Positions 10,260 through 20,530 of a stretch of 64,000 nt of DNA are shown here, piece after piece. The position numbers were made by a program, and so were the translations under genes. The notes beneath the pieces were generated by a model that searched no databases, was not told where the DNA came from, and saw only the letters and a list, made by a program, of their open reading frames with translations. This DNA is from Urophycis tenuis (Eukaryota > Chordata > Actinopteri > Gadiformes > Phycidae), in the NCBI GenBank assembly GCA_036785325.1, contig JAXIVH010000155.1:328725-392724 (forward strand), given 5' to 3'. The first letter of the stretch is position 1. Each line of letters begins with the position of its first letter.

Positions 10260-13200
10260 ATGGGGGAAAACTCTGTTAGGTGGCGGGGAGGACCCATGCC
10301 TGACAAGATCGGCACAATAAAGTTAAGGCAGAGTGTTATACTTGAAACTCTGTGTGAACACCTTGTCTGGGGCAAGCTGCCTGCATCTGCATCTTTGTCC
10401 GTGGGGAGTACAGTTGTTGTCGAACCAACTCAGTCGAGATCAAGGCCCAGAAATGTTGTCACACCTCTGTGGGGCGACAGGTGGGTGCCTGTAAAACTGA
10501 TCAATCCTAGCAGCAAGGCAGTGACTCTGAGGAGAAACTGCAAGATTGTAGACATCTTCCCATGTGTTGCAGTTGAGGAACTGTCTTCACCTGAACAAGT
10601 TTCTGTCAATATTCAAGATGTCACACAGGGCTCTGTGGTGACAAAGTCCCCTCAGCAGAGGAAAGAGGTTTTAAACAACTTGGGACTACAGGACTTAGAC
10701 ATAGATGGCTGTGAGGTGTCTGATCAGTGGAAAGATTAACTTTTGCAGCTCTTCATGAAGTATGAGTCGGTCTTCTCAAGGGATAAGATGGACTGTGGGG
10801 AGGCTGTGGACTTCGTCCACAAAATCCACCTTGTGGACGAGAGGCCGTTTCACTTACCTTACCGCCGAGTCCAACCAACACAGTACGAGAGGTTGAGAAC
10901 CGCACTGAATGAAATGGAGGAAAGAGGCATCATCCAGAAGTCAAACAGTGAGTACGCTTCACCACTGGTCTTAGTGTGGAAAAGGGATGGGAGTCTGCAC
11001 ATTTGTACTGATTTCAGATGGCTCAATGCAAAGACTGTGAAAGATGCACACCCACTGCCTCACCAAGCAGATACTCTTGCTGCACTTGGAGGAAATGTCT
11101 TCTTTTCTACTATGGACTTGACTTCTGAATTTTACAATGTGCCACTCCATGAGGCACACAAGAAGTACGCAGCCTTTTCCTCCCCCTTTGGCCTCCATGA
11201 GTACAATAGGATGCCCCAAGGTCTATCTAACAGTCCCGCAACCTTCATGCGGATGATGTTATCGATCTTTGGGGATGAAAACTTCAGCAGCTTGCTCTGT
11301 TACTTGGATGATCTTATGGTTTTCGCTCCCAGTGAACAGCTAGCCCTTGTACGTCTGGAGATGGTGTTCCCCGTCTGAAAACTCACAAACTTAAGCTGGC
11401 TCCCAAGAAATGTCATCTCCTGAAGAGCTCAGTTAGGTTTCTTGGGCACATCATCTGTGCAGATGGGGTGAGAACAGACCCTGACAAGGTCAAGACTATT
11501 GCTGATGTAGGAGAGTCAGAGTTGATGGAAAGTGGTGGTGTTACGCCTTCCTGGAAAAAGATCAGGTCTTTCCTTGGCATGGTTTTTTATCACCAGCATT
11601 TCATTGCTGACTGCTCTGCAAAAGCCAAACCTCTTTTCAGGCTCATTTCTGGACGACAAGTTCAATCTCAGGCCAAGAAGAGAGCTAAGTTCAAGAGAAA
11701 GTCCCCTGCCCCACTAGCTATGACACCAAGTGACTGGACTGCTACATGTAGGGAATCATTCCGAATCCTGAAAGATGAACTTACTCATGATGTCACCTTG
11801 GCTCACCCTAACTTCGACCAGCCTTTCATTCTTGCTGTCGATGCTTCATTTGATGGCATTGGGGCCGTCTTGTCACAAGTGGCACCTAGTGAGACAATTG
11901 CAAGGCCTGTTGCCTTTGCCAGCAAGACTTTGACCCGTTCTCAAATTAACTATCCCGCACACAGACTGGAATTCCTGGTGCTGAAATGGGCTGTGAAAGT
12001 TCAGTCATTGGCTTAAGGCAAAACATTTCACCGCCTGGACGGATAACAATCCCCTGTCCTACATTCTGACAAAACCACACTTAGATGCATGTGAGCAGAG
12101 GTGGGTGGCTAAGCTGGCAGCGTTCAACTTCGATCTGAAGTACGTTCCAGGGGTTAAGAACACTGTTGCGGACGCTTTGAGCCGTGAGCCATTCGTTCAG
12201 TCATGTGTTGGTCACCGCTTGCTGAAAGAGCCCTACATTGCATTATTGGACGAAGTCAATGGCGTTGTCAGAGGCACAGTGCAGGATGCTTTTCGGCTGA
12301 CAAACAACTGTCAGGTGGTTCGTGATGCAAGGTCAGAGTCATTGGACCTTAATCACGTGCATGATCCTCAGACTGAGGGAAGTTCCATCAGCTCAGACGA
12401 GGTGTCAGCTGCACAAAGTGCTCACCGTGGTTGTGGTCATCTCAGTGCTAACTTACCATTGCCACAGCTGCCTGACGAAGACCCTCCCACTGTTATCCCT
12501 CAGAGCCAGCTTTTGAGCCTGCAGGAGCAAGACCCAACAATAAGCAGAGTCCTGTTCTATGTGCAGCGCAAAAGGAAAGCTACCAGACATGAGGCTGCAG
12601 CTGAACCTGCCTGCGTCGGTAAGCTCCTCAGACATTGGAAAAAGCTGAAAGTACAAAATGGGATTCTGTACAGGGTGAGAAAAGGCAACCGACTGAACAA
12701 AAAGCTGTCCCAGTTTATTGTGCCAGATGGCCTTAAACATCAGATTCTCCTTGGCCTTCACGACAATGCTGGTCACCAGGGCCGTGCACGAACCCTCTCC
12801 CTCGCCAGAGAGAGGTTTTTCTGGGCTGGCATGGAAACAGACATAGTGAACCATGTACAACGATGTGAACGATGTATTGTTGGCAAAACCCTTGAACCTG
12901 CAGCTCGTGCACCCCTTGAATCCATTCACACATCTGAACCAATGGAACTGGTGTGCATTGACTTCTGGACAGCTGAAGTAAGTGACAAAAAAACAGTTGA
13001 TGCCTTGGTCATAACCGACCACTTCTCCGAAATGGCACATGCCTTCCCCTGTCGTAGTCAAACTGCAAAGCACGTAGCCCGCCGATTGTGGGATGATTTC
13101 TTCTGTGTGTATGGCTTTCCTAAGAGAATTCATTCGGATCAGGGGGCTAACTTTGAGAGTAGGCTCCTGAGAGAACTTTTGGAGATGGCAGGGGTAAAGA

Positions 13201-14156
13201 AGTCACATACCACACCTTACCACCCAATGGCTAATGGGGTCACAGAGCGCTTCAACAGGACGCTGGGGAATATGTTGAGAACTCTTCCCCCTACTGCAAA
13301 AGCCAGGCGGCCTCAGGTGTTGCGAACTCTAACCTTTTGTTACAACTGTACTATACATGAGACGACTGGCTTTGCCCCATTTTACCTCATGTATGGACGG
13401 GTTCCATGTCTCCCTATTGACGTCATTTTCCAGCATGTGGTTCAAGATGACAAAGTAATCAGCCATAATGAGTTTGTCTCACGGTTGAAGCAGGACTTGA
13501 GTGAAGCCTCAGAAATTGCTCGGAAGCACAGCCTTGATGAGCAAGCGCGTCATGCCAAGCTGTACAACCGCAGAGTGAAGGGCTCTCCACTAGCTATGGG
13601 TGATCGAGTGTTGTTGGCCAACCCTGGTGAGAGAGGGAAAAGGAAGCTTGCTGACTCTACACCGTACGATGTTGTGTCTGTGAGGTCTGGGATCAACGTG
13701 TACTGAATAAAGGATGCCATAACTGGCAGAAAGAGAGTTGTGCATCGGAACCTTCTCCTCCAAGTTGACTTTCTGACTGTGGATGAAATTCCTGATTCCC
13801 TTGCCGACTATATGGATAATCTGGATGTGGCATGTGGAAGTGGTCGAGACTCTGTGAAGATGAACGATGTAGATGGCTACAACCAGACTATGGACTGGCT
13901 AATGCACTCACCTGACACAGCTCCCGTTGGTGTGGTCCACTCACCTGACACAGTTCCCGTTGGTGTGGTCCACTCACCTGACGCAGCTTCCGTTAGTGTA
14001 GCCCACTCATCTGACCCAGTCTCTGCTGGTGTCTCACACTTGTCCATGACAGGTGTGTCTCACTCGACTTTCATAGAAGATGTTGATGAAAACATTGCTA
14101 TTTGTTTGCAACCTTGCAGTGTTCATGCAGGTCAGGGTGGTGCAGTCACTACCAAA
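10260..14156 (+). pseudogene. Ty3/gypsy pol, degraded
   Basis: This is a gypsy-type pol region without a recognisable gag. Seen in order: a protease/RT linker from 10260; TAA at 10737-10739; RT from 10743 with ICTDFRWLNAKT, FFSTMDLTS and the catalytic CYLDDLMVF; a one-base frame change near 11370; RNase H with LAVDASFDGIGAVLSQ; a second frame change near 12000; and a long integrase frame from 12105 with HHCC zinc binding. The integrase has all three catalytic residues (D in CIDFW, D in HSDQGANF, E in GVTERFNRT). TGA at 13704-13706 precedes a Ser/Pro/Val-rich C-terminal tail. The tail is cut at 14156 by a hAT insertion and resumes at 18850 (YGRHVRPPKKLI). At least four lesions make it non-functional. 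Confidence 0.85.
13905..14035 (+). repeat. 33-bp coding minisatellite in the gypsy C-terminal tail
   Basis: About 3.5 copies of a 33-bp unit beginning CACTCACCTGACACAG encode an 11-residue repeat starting HSPDTAPVGVV, then HSPDTVPVGVV and HSPDAASVSVA, followed by a partial HSSDPVSAGVS. Confidence 0.8.
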
Positions 14157-14354
14157 CAGTGTTGGGTAGTAACACATTACTTAGTAATATATTACTGTAA
14201 TATTATTACTTTACCCAGTAACAAGTAATATAACGAGACTACTATGCCAAAAAGTAATATTATGCCTCGCTACTCTGGCAAATGCGGGCTTCGTTATTCA
14301 TTACAACGGCTGTTAAACTTGGAATTTGTGCAGGGCTGTGGCATGCGCAAATAG

Positions 14355-14415
14355 AACAGATCTACAAGTCATTACACACTGTGATTAGCGATCCATAATA
14401 GCTTGTAGATCTGTT
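14355..14415. repeat. Inverted repeat (hairpin) in outer hAT
   Basis: A perfect 14-bp inverted pair, AACAGATCTACAAG at 14355-14368 and its complement at 14402-14415, is separated by 33 bp. It lies between the 5' terminal repeat and the BED ORF. Confidence 0.75.
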
Positions 14416-14480
14416 CCTTTTACTGAGCACAGTTATGACATCACTAAACAAATCAAAACATCTGCTAAACAAATCAAAAC

Positions 14481-14756
14481 ATGGCAATGAATGGACAACG
14501 ACTCGGCGGCACTATAACTTTCCACGGCTGGAAATATCGGCATTATTTTGAATTTTTATCAGGCAAGGACGAAAAGAACATAAATGTCCGTTGCAAACTT
14601 TGTGCGGGCAGAAAAGTGCTTTCCAGCGCAAAAAATACCACGTCAAACCTGCTTAAACACCCGGAAAAGGTCCACGAAAATGTCAAGCAAGTGGCGAAAG
14701 CAAACCGTGATGACACAGAGTCCCCCACGCAAGCAACAAAAACTGGATTTTGGTAA
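14481..14756 (+). pseudogene. BED zinc-finger N-terminal fragment of a hAT transposase
   Basis: A 91-residue frame encodes a BED finger: aromatic residues (FHGWKYRHYFEF), then CKLC, and an H-x4-H pair (HPEKVH) about 28 residues later. BED fingers bind DNA at the N terminus of ZBED/Tol2-like hAT transposases of more than 600 residues. Here translation stops at 14756. An overlapping frame continues only to LKKLVAS near 14808, and the catalytic RNase H-like and dimerisation regions are absent. It could still make a small DNA-binding peptide, but that is speculation. Confidence 0.75.
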
Positions 14757-15354
14757 AGTTGCCAATGCATTGAGTGAAGACGACCTGAAGAAACTAGTCG
14801 CATCATAGATGACATGTTGCCCCTGTCCACTGTTGACTCGCCCTCGTTCCGATCTATCAAAAAAAATACCCGTGAGATCCGGTGTTAAGCTGCCAGTAAA
14901 GCGTTAGGTTGCATTGTGAAAGTCAAAGTTTGTTCTGTTTGCACTTGTTCACTGTCACCAGGAGCGTAGGGAAATAAGGGCCAGGGTGGGCCGGTGCCAC
15001 TATGATTGACAGCTGGCCCACCCTATCAGAGGTGTCAGAAATGATTGACAGCTGACTCACCCCGTCGGAGTTGTCCCGTTAACGTGACATAAGTGAATAG
15101 GTTACGAACGAGCAACTAACCATAATGTCACATTTAATGTCACACAACATATCCAACACTTTCAATTCAGTATTAAATATTACAACTATTTACAGAAATT
15201 ATGCTATATGTTTTGTCAGTGTTTACTTTCTTGCGCATCATTTTGATTGGGGAAAGGGGACTGATCGGCGGTAGCTTAAGAAATAAACATCCGTTGCTGC
15301 TATGACAACACTCGGAAGTTTTGCTGAAAGAAAATGCTAGCCGTTAACTAGAAA

Positions 15355-17691
15355 ATGTCAAAACAGACATCGCTGTCATCTTTTTTCCACAATCCTTCCA
15401 AGAGGTTAAAATTAGCCACGGAGGGAACAGACAATGACGATGACAATGACAACCCGGTCCAGGAATCAAGCTCGCGCTCGTTGTCGTCAGATGCAACCCG
15501 TCCCACTCCCCCCAATATCCCCAACGGTCCTTCTGCACAGCCCAGCAGCGAAGAAGACCTGTCGGCCCTCCACGAGCCGGCTACCCAACCCGATCTAAAG
15601 GAGTTCCCACGCACCGTTATAAACGGTAAGGCCAGGTCTTTCTCGGCGAAGTGGTACAAGGAGTTTCGTTTTCTGGAGTATAGCATTTCAAGAGATACAA
15701 TTTTTTGCAAAGCCTGTCGCCACTTCCCGAGTGAAATGCAAGACCGCGGTTGTATAAACGGCCATAGAGATTGGAAACATTTAAGACAGGCTTGTGAACG
15801 GCACAGAAGCTGCAAGTATCATCAGAGCGCTGCTGAAAAGCTGAACGGCTATCGCGATGCGCAGACCTCTGGCAGTGTGATCAGCCAATTGAGAGGAGAC
15901 ACTGACAGTGTTGTTCGCCGAAACAGGGAGCACATCAAGGTGGTGCTAGATGTTGTCCTTTTTTGTGCAAAGCAAAACATATCCCTGCGTGGCCATCGGA
16001 AGACAGCTGAAGCGATCAATAGGGGTAACGTGGTCGAATTATTTAAATTTGTAGCCCAATTTGACCCACAAATACAGCAGCGAATGGCCCAAATGCCTAA
16101 AAATGCCACAATGTTGAGCCCAGACGCGCAGAATGACCTGCTGGAGGCTGCTGCAACGCTCCTCTTACGCAACATACGAAGTGAAATCCAAGAAAACAGT
16201 GGGACTTTCTATGCTATAATAGCCGACGAGTACAAAGACCAGGCTAAACGCGAGCTGCTGGCCGTCTGCCTTCGATATATGCACAATGGGGTCATCAAAG
16301 AGCGGGCGGTGGGGTTTGTGGCAACAGAAGAAATGCACGCAACAGCAATAGTGCACAAAATATTGGAGGTAATCCAGCCACTGCAGCTTGACCCATCGCT
16401 GTGTGTCGGCTTCAGTTTTGACGGGGCAGCAGTAATGTCAGGGAACAAGGGGGGAGTGCAGGCAATCCTGAAGGGAACCTTTCCTCGCGCAGTGTACGTG
16501 CACTGCAACTCGCACCGTCTCAACCTGGTTCTCGCCACAGTGTCCAAGTCATCCGTGCACGTTTCAACCTTTTTTGAGACTTTGAATAGTCTTCACGCCT
16601 TCATGACAGGCAGCAACAGGCACGCAAGATTTTTGGACATTCAAAAAGAGCTGAACCCCACGCGTCAACCCCTTGAGTTGGAACGGTCCTCTGACGTGCG
16701 CTGGAGTTCCAAGTCTGGATCGGTGAAAAAAGTGCTCACATTACTGGATGCTGTTTTGGAGGAGTTGTCGGAATACAGTGATAGTGCTAATGGCCAAACC
16801 AGACTTGAGGCACAGTCTCTCGTACACCAAATAGAGACGAAGAAATGTGTTTTTCTGTTGGTCACGTTCGCAAAACTCTTTTACATCAGCGACTTCGCCA
16901 CAAAAGGGTTGCAGAGCCCTACACTGAACATACTGGACTGCATCGACCTCATTGAAACTATGAAGGAAACATTCGTTGGTCTTCGGGATCACTCACAGCC
17001 TCAGGATGACTTCAACAAAGTGTTAAGCCTCACTGACGATCTGATGAAAAAGCATGAAATTACGCGTTGGGATATCACCACTAGCAGAGCGCGACGCTTG
17101 CCTGCTAGGATCAGCGAGTCAGTTGTCCTGTCCGCTATCGGCAAGCGGCAAACTGTACAACGCGACCAGGATCTCAAGCATCTGTGGGACGATATACTGG
17201 ATCGCCAGCTGGCCGAATTAGCTAGTCGGTTTCAGGACGACCAGTATGGTATAATGAAAGCAGCAGCAACGTGCCGTCCACCCACAGGAACGTTTGATAT
17301 GGACTTGCTCCATCAACCTTGCCAGCATTATGGGATCGTCATTGGGGATGCTGAACTCTCCGTGTTCGCCCAACAGATCAAGAGGAAGGTCGCGGCAGGG
17401 AAAGATTTCCCGTCTCTGATGGAGGTGTTGGAATGCTGCCCACAGGATGTTTTTCCAGGTGTGAACACGCTCTTGAGGGTTATGTTAACACTCGCCACCA
17501 CCTCCTGTACAGCAGAGCGCATCTTTTCAACTACAGGAAGGATACACACCAGGCTCCAAGCCTCCATGAGTGCATCTCGTCTCTGCCACCTGACCCTGCT
17601 CTGTCATGAGCGAGAACTAACAGAGAAACTGGACCCCGACGAAATAGTCAAGATTTTCTGTGAGAAGCCCAGGCGTCTACGCTTTGTATAG
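15355..17691 (+). CDS. hAT transposase with TTF-type zinc finger (ZMYM1/DUF4371-like)
   Basis: This 778-residue frame has no interruption. The transposase would cut and paste its element in the nucleus. Seen: an Asp/Ser-rich N-terminal 80 residues, then a TTF-type zinc-finger region at about 95-165 (KWYKEFRFLEYS, FCKACRHF, HRSCKYH). A DUF4371-type RNase H-like core follows, with IIADEYKDQA near residue 287 as a likely first catalytic Asp block and FSFDGAAVMSGN near 355 as a likely second. The C-terminal hAT dimerisation region is at about 690-750 (TTSCTAERIFSTTGRI). The start ATG at 15355 sits a few hundred bases inside the 5' terminal repeat. The length fits complete family members. Genomes also hold domesticated relatives (ZMYM genes), but the TIRs and target duplication here mark a transposon. 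Confidence 0.88.
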   Translation: MSKQTSLSSFFHNPSKRLKLATEGTDNDDDNDNPVQESSSRSLSSDATRPTPPNIPNGPSAQPSSEEDLSALHEPATQPDLKEFPRTVINGKARSFSAKWYKEFRFLEYSISRDTIFCKACRHFPSEMQDRGCINGHRDWKHLRQACERHRSCKYHQSAAEKLNGYRDAQTSGSVISQLRGDTDSVVRRNREHIKVVLDVVLFCAKQNISLRGHRKTAEAINRGNVVELFKFVAQFDPQIQQRMAQMPKNATMLSPDAQNDLLEAAATLLLRNIRSEIQENSGTFYAIIADEYKDQAKRELLAVCLRYMHNGVIKERAVGFVATEEMHATAIVHKILEVIQPLQLDPSLCVGFSFDGAAVMSGNKGGVQAILKGTFPRAVYVHCNSHRLNLVLATVSKSSVHVSTFFETLNSLHAFMTGSNRHARFLDIQKELNPTRQPLELERSSDVRWSSKSGSVKKVLTLLDAVLEELSEYSDSANGQTRLEAQSLVHQIETKKCVFLLVTFAKLFYISDFATKGLQSPTLNILDCIDLIETMKETFVGLRDHSQPQDDFNKVLSLTDDLMKKHEITRWDITTSRARRLPARISESVVLSAIGKRQTVQRDQDLKHLWDDILDRQLAELASRFQDDQYGIMKAAATCRPPTGTFDMDLLHQPCQHYGIVIGDAELSVFAQQIKRKVAAGKDFPSLMEVLECCPQDVFPGVNTLLRVMLTLATTSCTAERIFSTTGRIHTRLQASMSASRLCHLTLLCHERELTEKLDPDEIVKIFCEKPRRLRFV

Positions 17692-17767
17692 ACAGCAGCA
17701 GGTAAGCACATTTCCAACCAAAAATGGCTAATTAATCTTCCGTGAACCTTTTGAGTTCATTAACCTA

Positions 17768-17768
<1 letters not shown>

Positions 17769-17798
<30 letters not shown>

Positions 17799-17811
17799 CC
17801 CCCCCCCCCCC
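17769..17811 (+). repeat. CT microsatellite followed by a C-run
   Basis: About 15 TC units followed by a run of about 12 C, in the 3' non-coding part of the inner hAT. Confidence 0.9.
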
Positions 17812-18857
17812 TCTTCTCCCAATTTAGTGACCGTCAGATCGGACGGATCCTGTCCAGGCTCATCTTCCATGTTCACTCACGCTCCATGGCGCAGATTGAA
17901 TCCAGTTCAAGTTCAAGTTTTCTTCAGAAATAAAACAAGAAATTAACGAAGTACAATATTGGGCCCTATGATGTCTTTCATTTTATAGTGAAATTAAATG
18001 CTGTTATTGGTCATTTCTACAGCTGCATATTGGGGTAATAATGATAATTATTAATAATAATAATAATAATAAGAAGAAGAATATATTGTAATATCAGCAA
18101 TCATAATAATAACAATACTAGTGTTGGGTGATATTAGACCTAATTAAACACATTTAAGGTGTATTTCACTCCAGTGTAAGCCTATTTAAGAAACTGGCCC
18201 TGTATATTTTGTTCTCTTCTGAATGCAAAAAACTTCCAAATCGGGTATCCCAATGGTCTCTGGTTTCAGGCCCACCACCTTGTCATTCTTGCCTGTATTC
18301 AGGAATCCAATGGAATGGCTCCCCCTCCTGGTCAATAGTATTACTATTTCATTACTATTTCATTAATTTATTCTACTGCACAACTTGCACTAAATGTGCA
18401 CTTCCAATGGCCATATTATTTTAATCCTCCTGTTTTTTTTTTTTTTTATATTGGTAGGCCTATATTGTTCCCTCTATTAACATAACCTATATAAAGACCT
18501 ACTGCCTATGTAGGGGTTTTAAAGTAAAAAAAAATAGAACGAAAAAAAAAGGGTCCACACTCTTTCACTAAAGGCCCACACTGTTTTACATTTCTCCCTA
18601 CGCCACTGACTGTCACTGTTCACTTTATCATTATTCCATTAAATTGGATTCAGTTCCAAAAGGAGCTGGCTACACCAATTGTGGTGTTGTCCATCTTTTT
18701 GCGGGTGGGAGGGGGGAAAGTAATATGTAATAAGAATTTAAAGAAAGTATAGAAAGTAATATTATTACTCTTGATTCTATATTACTTTTCTACGGAGTAA
18801 TATGTAATAAGTAACTTATTACTCCACTAAGTAATATTGCCCAACACTGCTACCAAA

Positions 18858-19383
18858 TATGGGAGACATGTCAGACCTCCTAAGAAGCTGATCCATGAAA
18901 TGTCAATGCAAAAGGTTGAGAATACCTTTCCTGGTTCAAGTCCTGTGTACAGACAGACATACTTTATTGATCCCTGAGGGAAATTTATTGATCACTGAGG
19001 GAAATTGCCTTCGTAACAATCGTGTATGCATTCTTTCATGGACTGTTTAAGTTCTAGTTGACCAGGAGTTTTCTTTCTTTGTTTTATATGGGCTGCATCT
19101 AAGTGCTATTTGTTTTGTTATGTTTTTTAAATTGGGTATGCAATGTGTTTTGCCTTGATCCAGATGTTAAGAAGGTGTACATGGCATCTTCTACTGGTCT
19201 GTGAAAAGTATTGGGCTTGGTACCTCCTAATCCTTTTGCACTCCCTATGGGAGGATTTTGTATCGACTGTAATTCACATCAGTGGTTTGGTTTCACTTTG
19301 AGCAACTTCAAATTTTTTTTTCTATTTCTTTTCTTGTTATATTGCTCTGGATTTGTCTGTGGTTTAACAGAATTTAAAGGGGG
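18858..19383 (+). other. Gypsy 3' non-coding remainder
   Basis: The first about 90 bases continue the gypsy coding tail interrupted at 14156. From about 18958 there is a duplicated TTTATTGATC(C/A)CTGAGGGAAATT motif of the kind found at fish LINE 3' ends. Beyond it the sequence is T-rich with no credible gene. A purine run (TTTAAAGGGGG) at about 19372-19383 could be a polypurine tract for the LTR-like block that follows. Confidence 0.45.
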
Positions 19384-20052
19384 TGTATGTAACAGTGTAA
19401 ATAGCGACTTTGTTTTATTTGTTAAATTCCTGTCAAACTTGGGACTCAACTTTTTATATTTTATTTTGAAGGTCCACAGCAGAAGTTTGTGTTTAAGTTA
19501 ATGCGGGCAATATGTAAATTGCTCAGAAGCATTAATCTCACGCTGTGGTAAGTTGCCGTTCCGTTCTGTCCGCCTATATATAAATTCAGTTACAAATGCA
19601 AACCACGCATAAGATGTTTAACTCGATCAGCATTTAATTGGTTACATAATTGTTAAATGTAATGCTTGTAAAACTCTTTGTTTTATTGGTTTGTGAAGCA
19701 GTAATTGTGTAAAGTGTGGAGTCCTTAAGCACGAGGTGTACGTGACCTGTGCGCACTAATATGGGCCTCCTCTTTTATAGTTTGAACAGGAACGGACGAC
19801 AATTAATTATTTGTGCACACTGGCTGTGTGGTTGTCCCATGTTACAGGTATGTTTTATTTTGTGCTCTTGACGATGTAATATTGTTTTGTGTTATGTGCT
19901 TTTTGTTTTAGTTAAAATACCACTATACGATCACCTTATGCTGGGCAATATGTAAATTGCTCAGAAGCATTAATCTCACGCTGTGTTCGAACAGGAACGG
20001 ACGACGATTAATTATTTGTGCACACTGGTTGTGTGGATGTCCCATGTTACAG
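19384..20052 (+). repeat. LTR-like block with an intron-like segment and a 'spliced' duplicate
   Basis: It begins TGTATGTAAC after a purine tract and ends in GTTACAG, which would fit a TG...CA LTR. Inside are two related segments. The first is 43 bp (19505-19547) and 67 bp (19781-19847) separated by 233 bp. The second is the same 43 bp and 67 bp directly joined (19943-19985 and 19986-20052). The 233-bp separator starts GTAAGT and ends TTTTATAG, exactly like an intron. The block may be the 3' LTR of the degraded gypsy; the 5' LTR was not found. Confidence 0.55.
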
Positions 20053-20164
20053 TAAAAAAGTCCAGTGCTTCACTCAACCTGTCTCCGTGAAGTGATTCAA
20101 CGAGCAGCAGAGCATTATACACGTGGTCACATTAGCATCAGAAGATGTATCATTACAACAAAGA

Positions 20165-20530
20165 TGACATAGCTGCTGATTTTCCGATTCAATTGTTGTC
20201 ATTCCGTGCATGTTCGAAAGACCGCAATTCACAAATTAAGACAAGGCAGGCTGAGGCAGGCAAGAGCTGACGATACTCATCTGAAGATACTCATCATTGA
20301 GAATAGATGCATCACTGCAAGTTTCAGGGAAGCTTGCACTGTTCTCATGCTTTTCCTGACAATACCAGTAACTGGCATCTGTAGAGCGCTCATTTTCCAA
20401 ACTTTAACTTATAAAAAGCTACCTGAGGAGCTCAATGGGACAGTCTGGTCTCTCTGTACTTGCCATACTGTCGATTGAGAATGCCTGTGTGCGTCACCTG
20501 GACATTAAGGATTTAATTGACAACATTGCA
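20165..20530 (+). pseudogene. Fragment of another hAT transposase C-terminus
   Basis: Shifting between frames, one can read pieces of a hAT dimerisation region: a FLTIPVT-like block near 20355, SAHFPNFNL-like near 20390, and IENACVRHLDIKDLID in another frame at about 20475-20520. Several frameshifts and stops are present. It is distinct from the two hAT elements upstream. Confidence 0.55.

Larger units (their letters stand above)
14959..18608 (+). mobile_element. Inner hAT DNA transposon, apparently complete
   Basis: It starts CAGGAGCGTAGGG at 14959 and ends with the imperfect complement CCCTACGCCACTG at 18608. It is flanked by an exact 8-bp duplication ACTGTCAC at 14951-14958 and 18609-18616. 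It lies wholly inside the outer hAT. It carries one long uninterrupted transposase gene (15355-17691) and about 0.9 kb of AT-rich 3' sequence containing a CT/C tract (17769-17811) and TAA repeats. Confidence 0.92.
14157..18849 (+). mobile_element. Outer hAT DNA transposon (BED-finger type), internally deleted
   Basis: The terminal inverted repeats begin CAGTGTTGGG at 14157 and end CCAACACTG at 18849. The element is flanked by the exact 8-bp duplication CTACCAAA at 14149-14156 and 18850-18857, the hallmark of hAT insertion. The flanking sequence joins the gypsy tail on both sides. Apart from the second hAT nested inside it, only a short BED-domain ORF remains and the catalytic transposase has been lost. 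It is therefore a non-autonomous deletion derivative. The subterminal regions are rich in AGTAATAT-type repeats. Confidence 0.92.

Noticed and set aside
13911..14035. Regularly spaced repeats suggestive of a CRISPR array
   Set aside because: The units are contiguous and in frame within a gypsy protein, with no spacers; the genome is a vertebrate.
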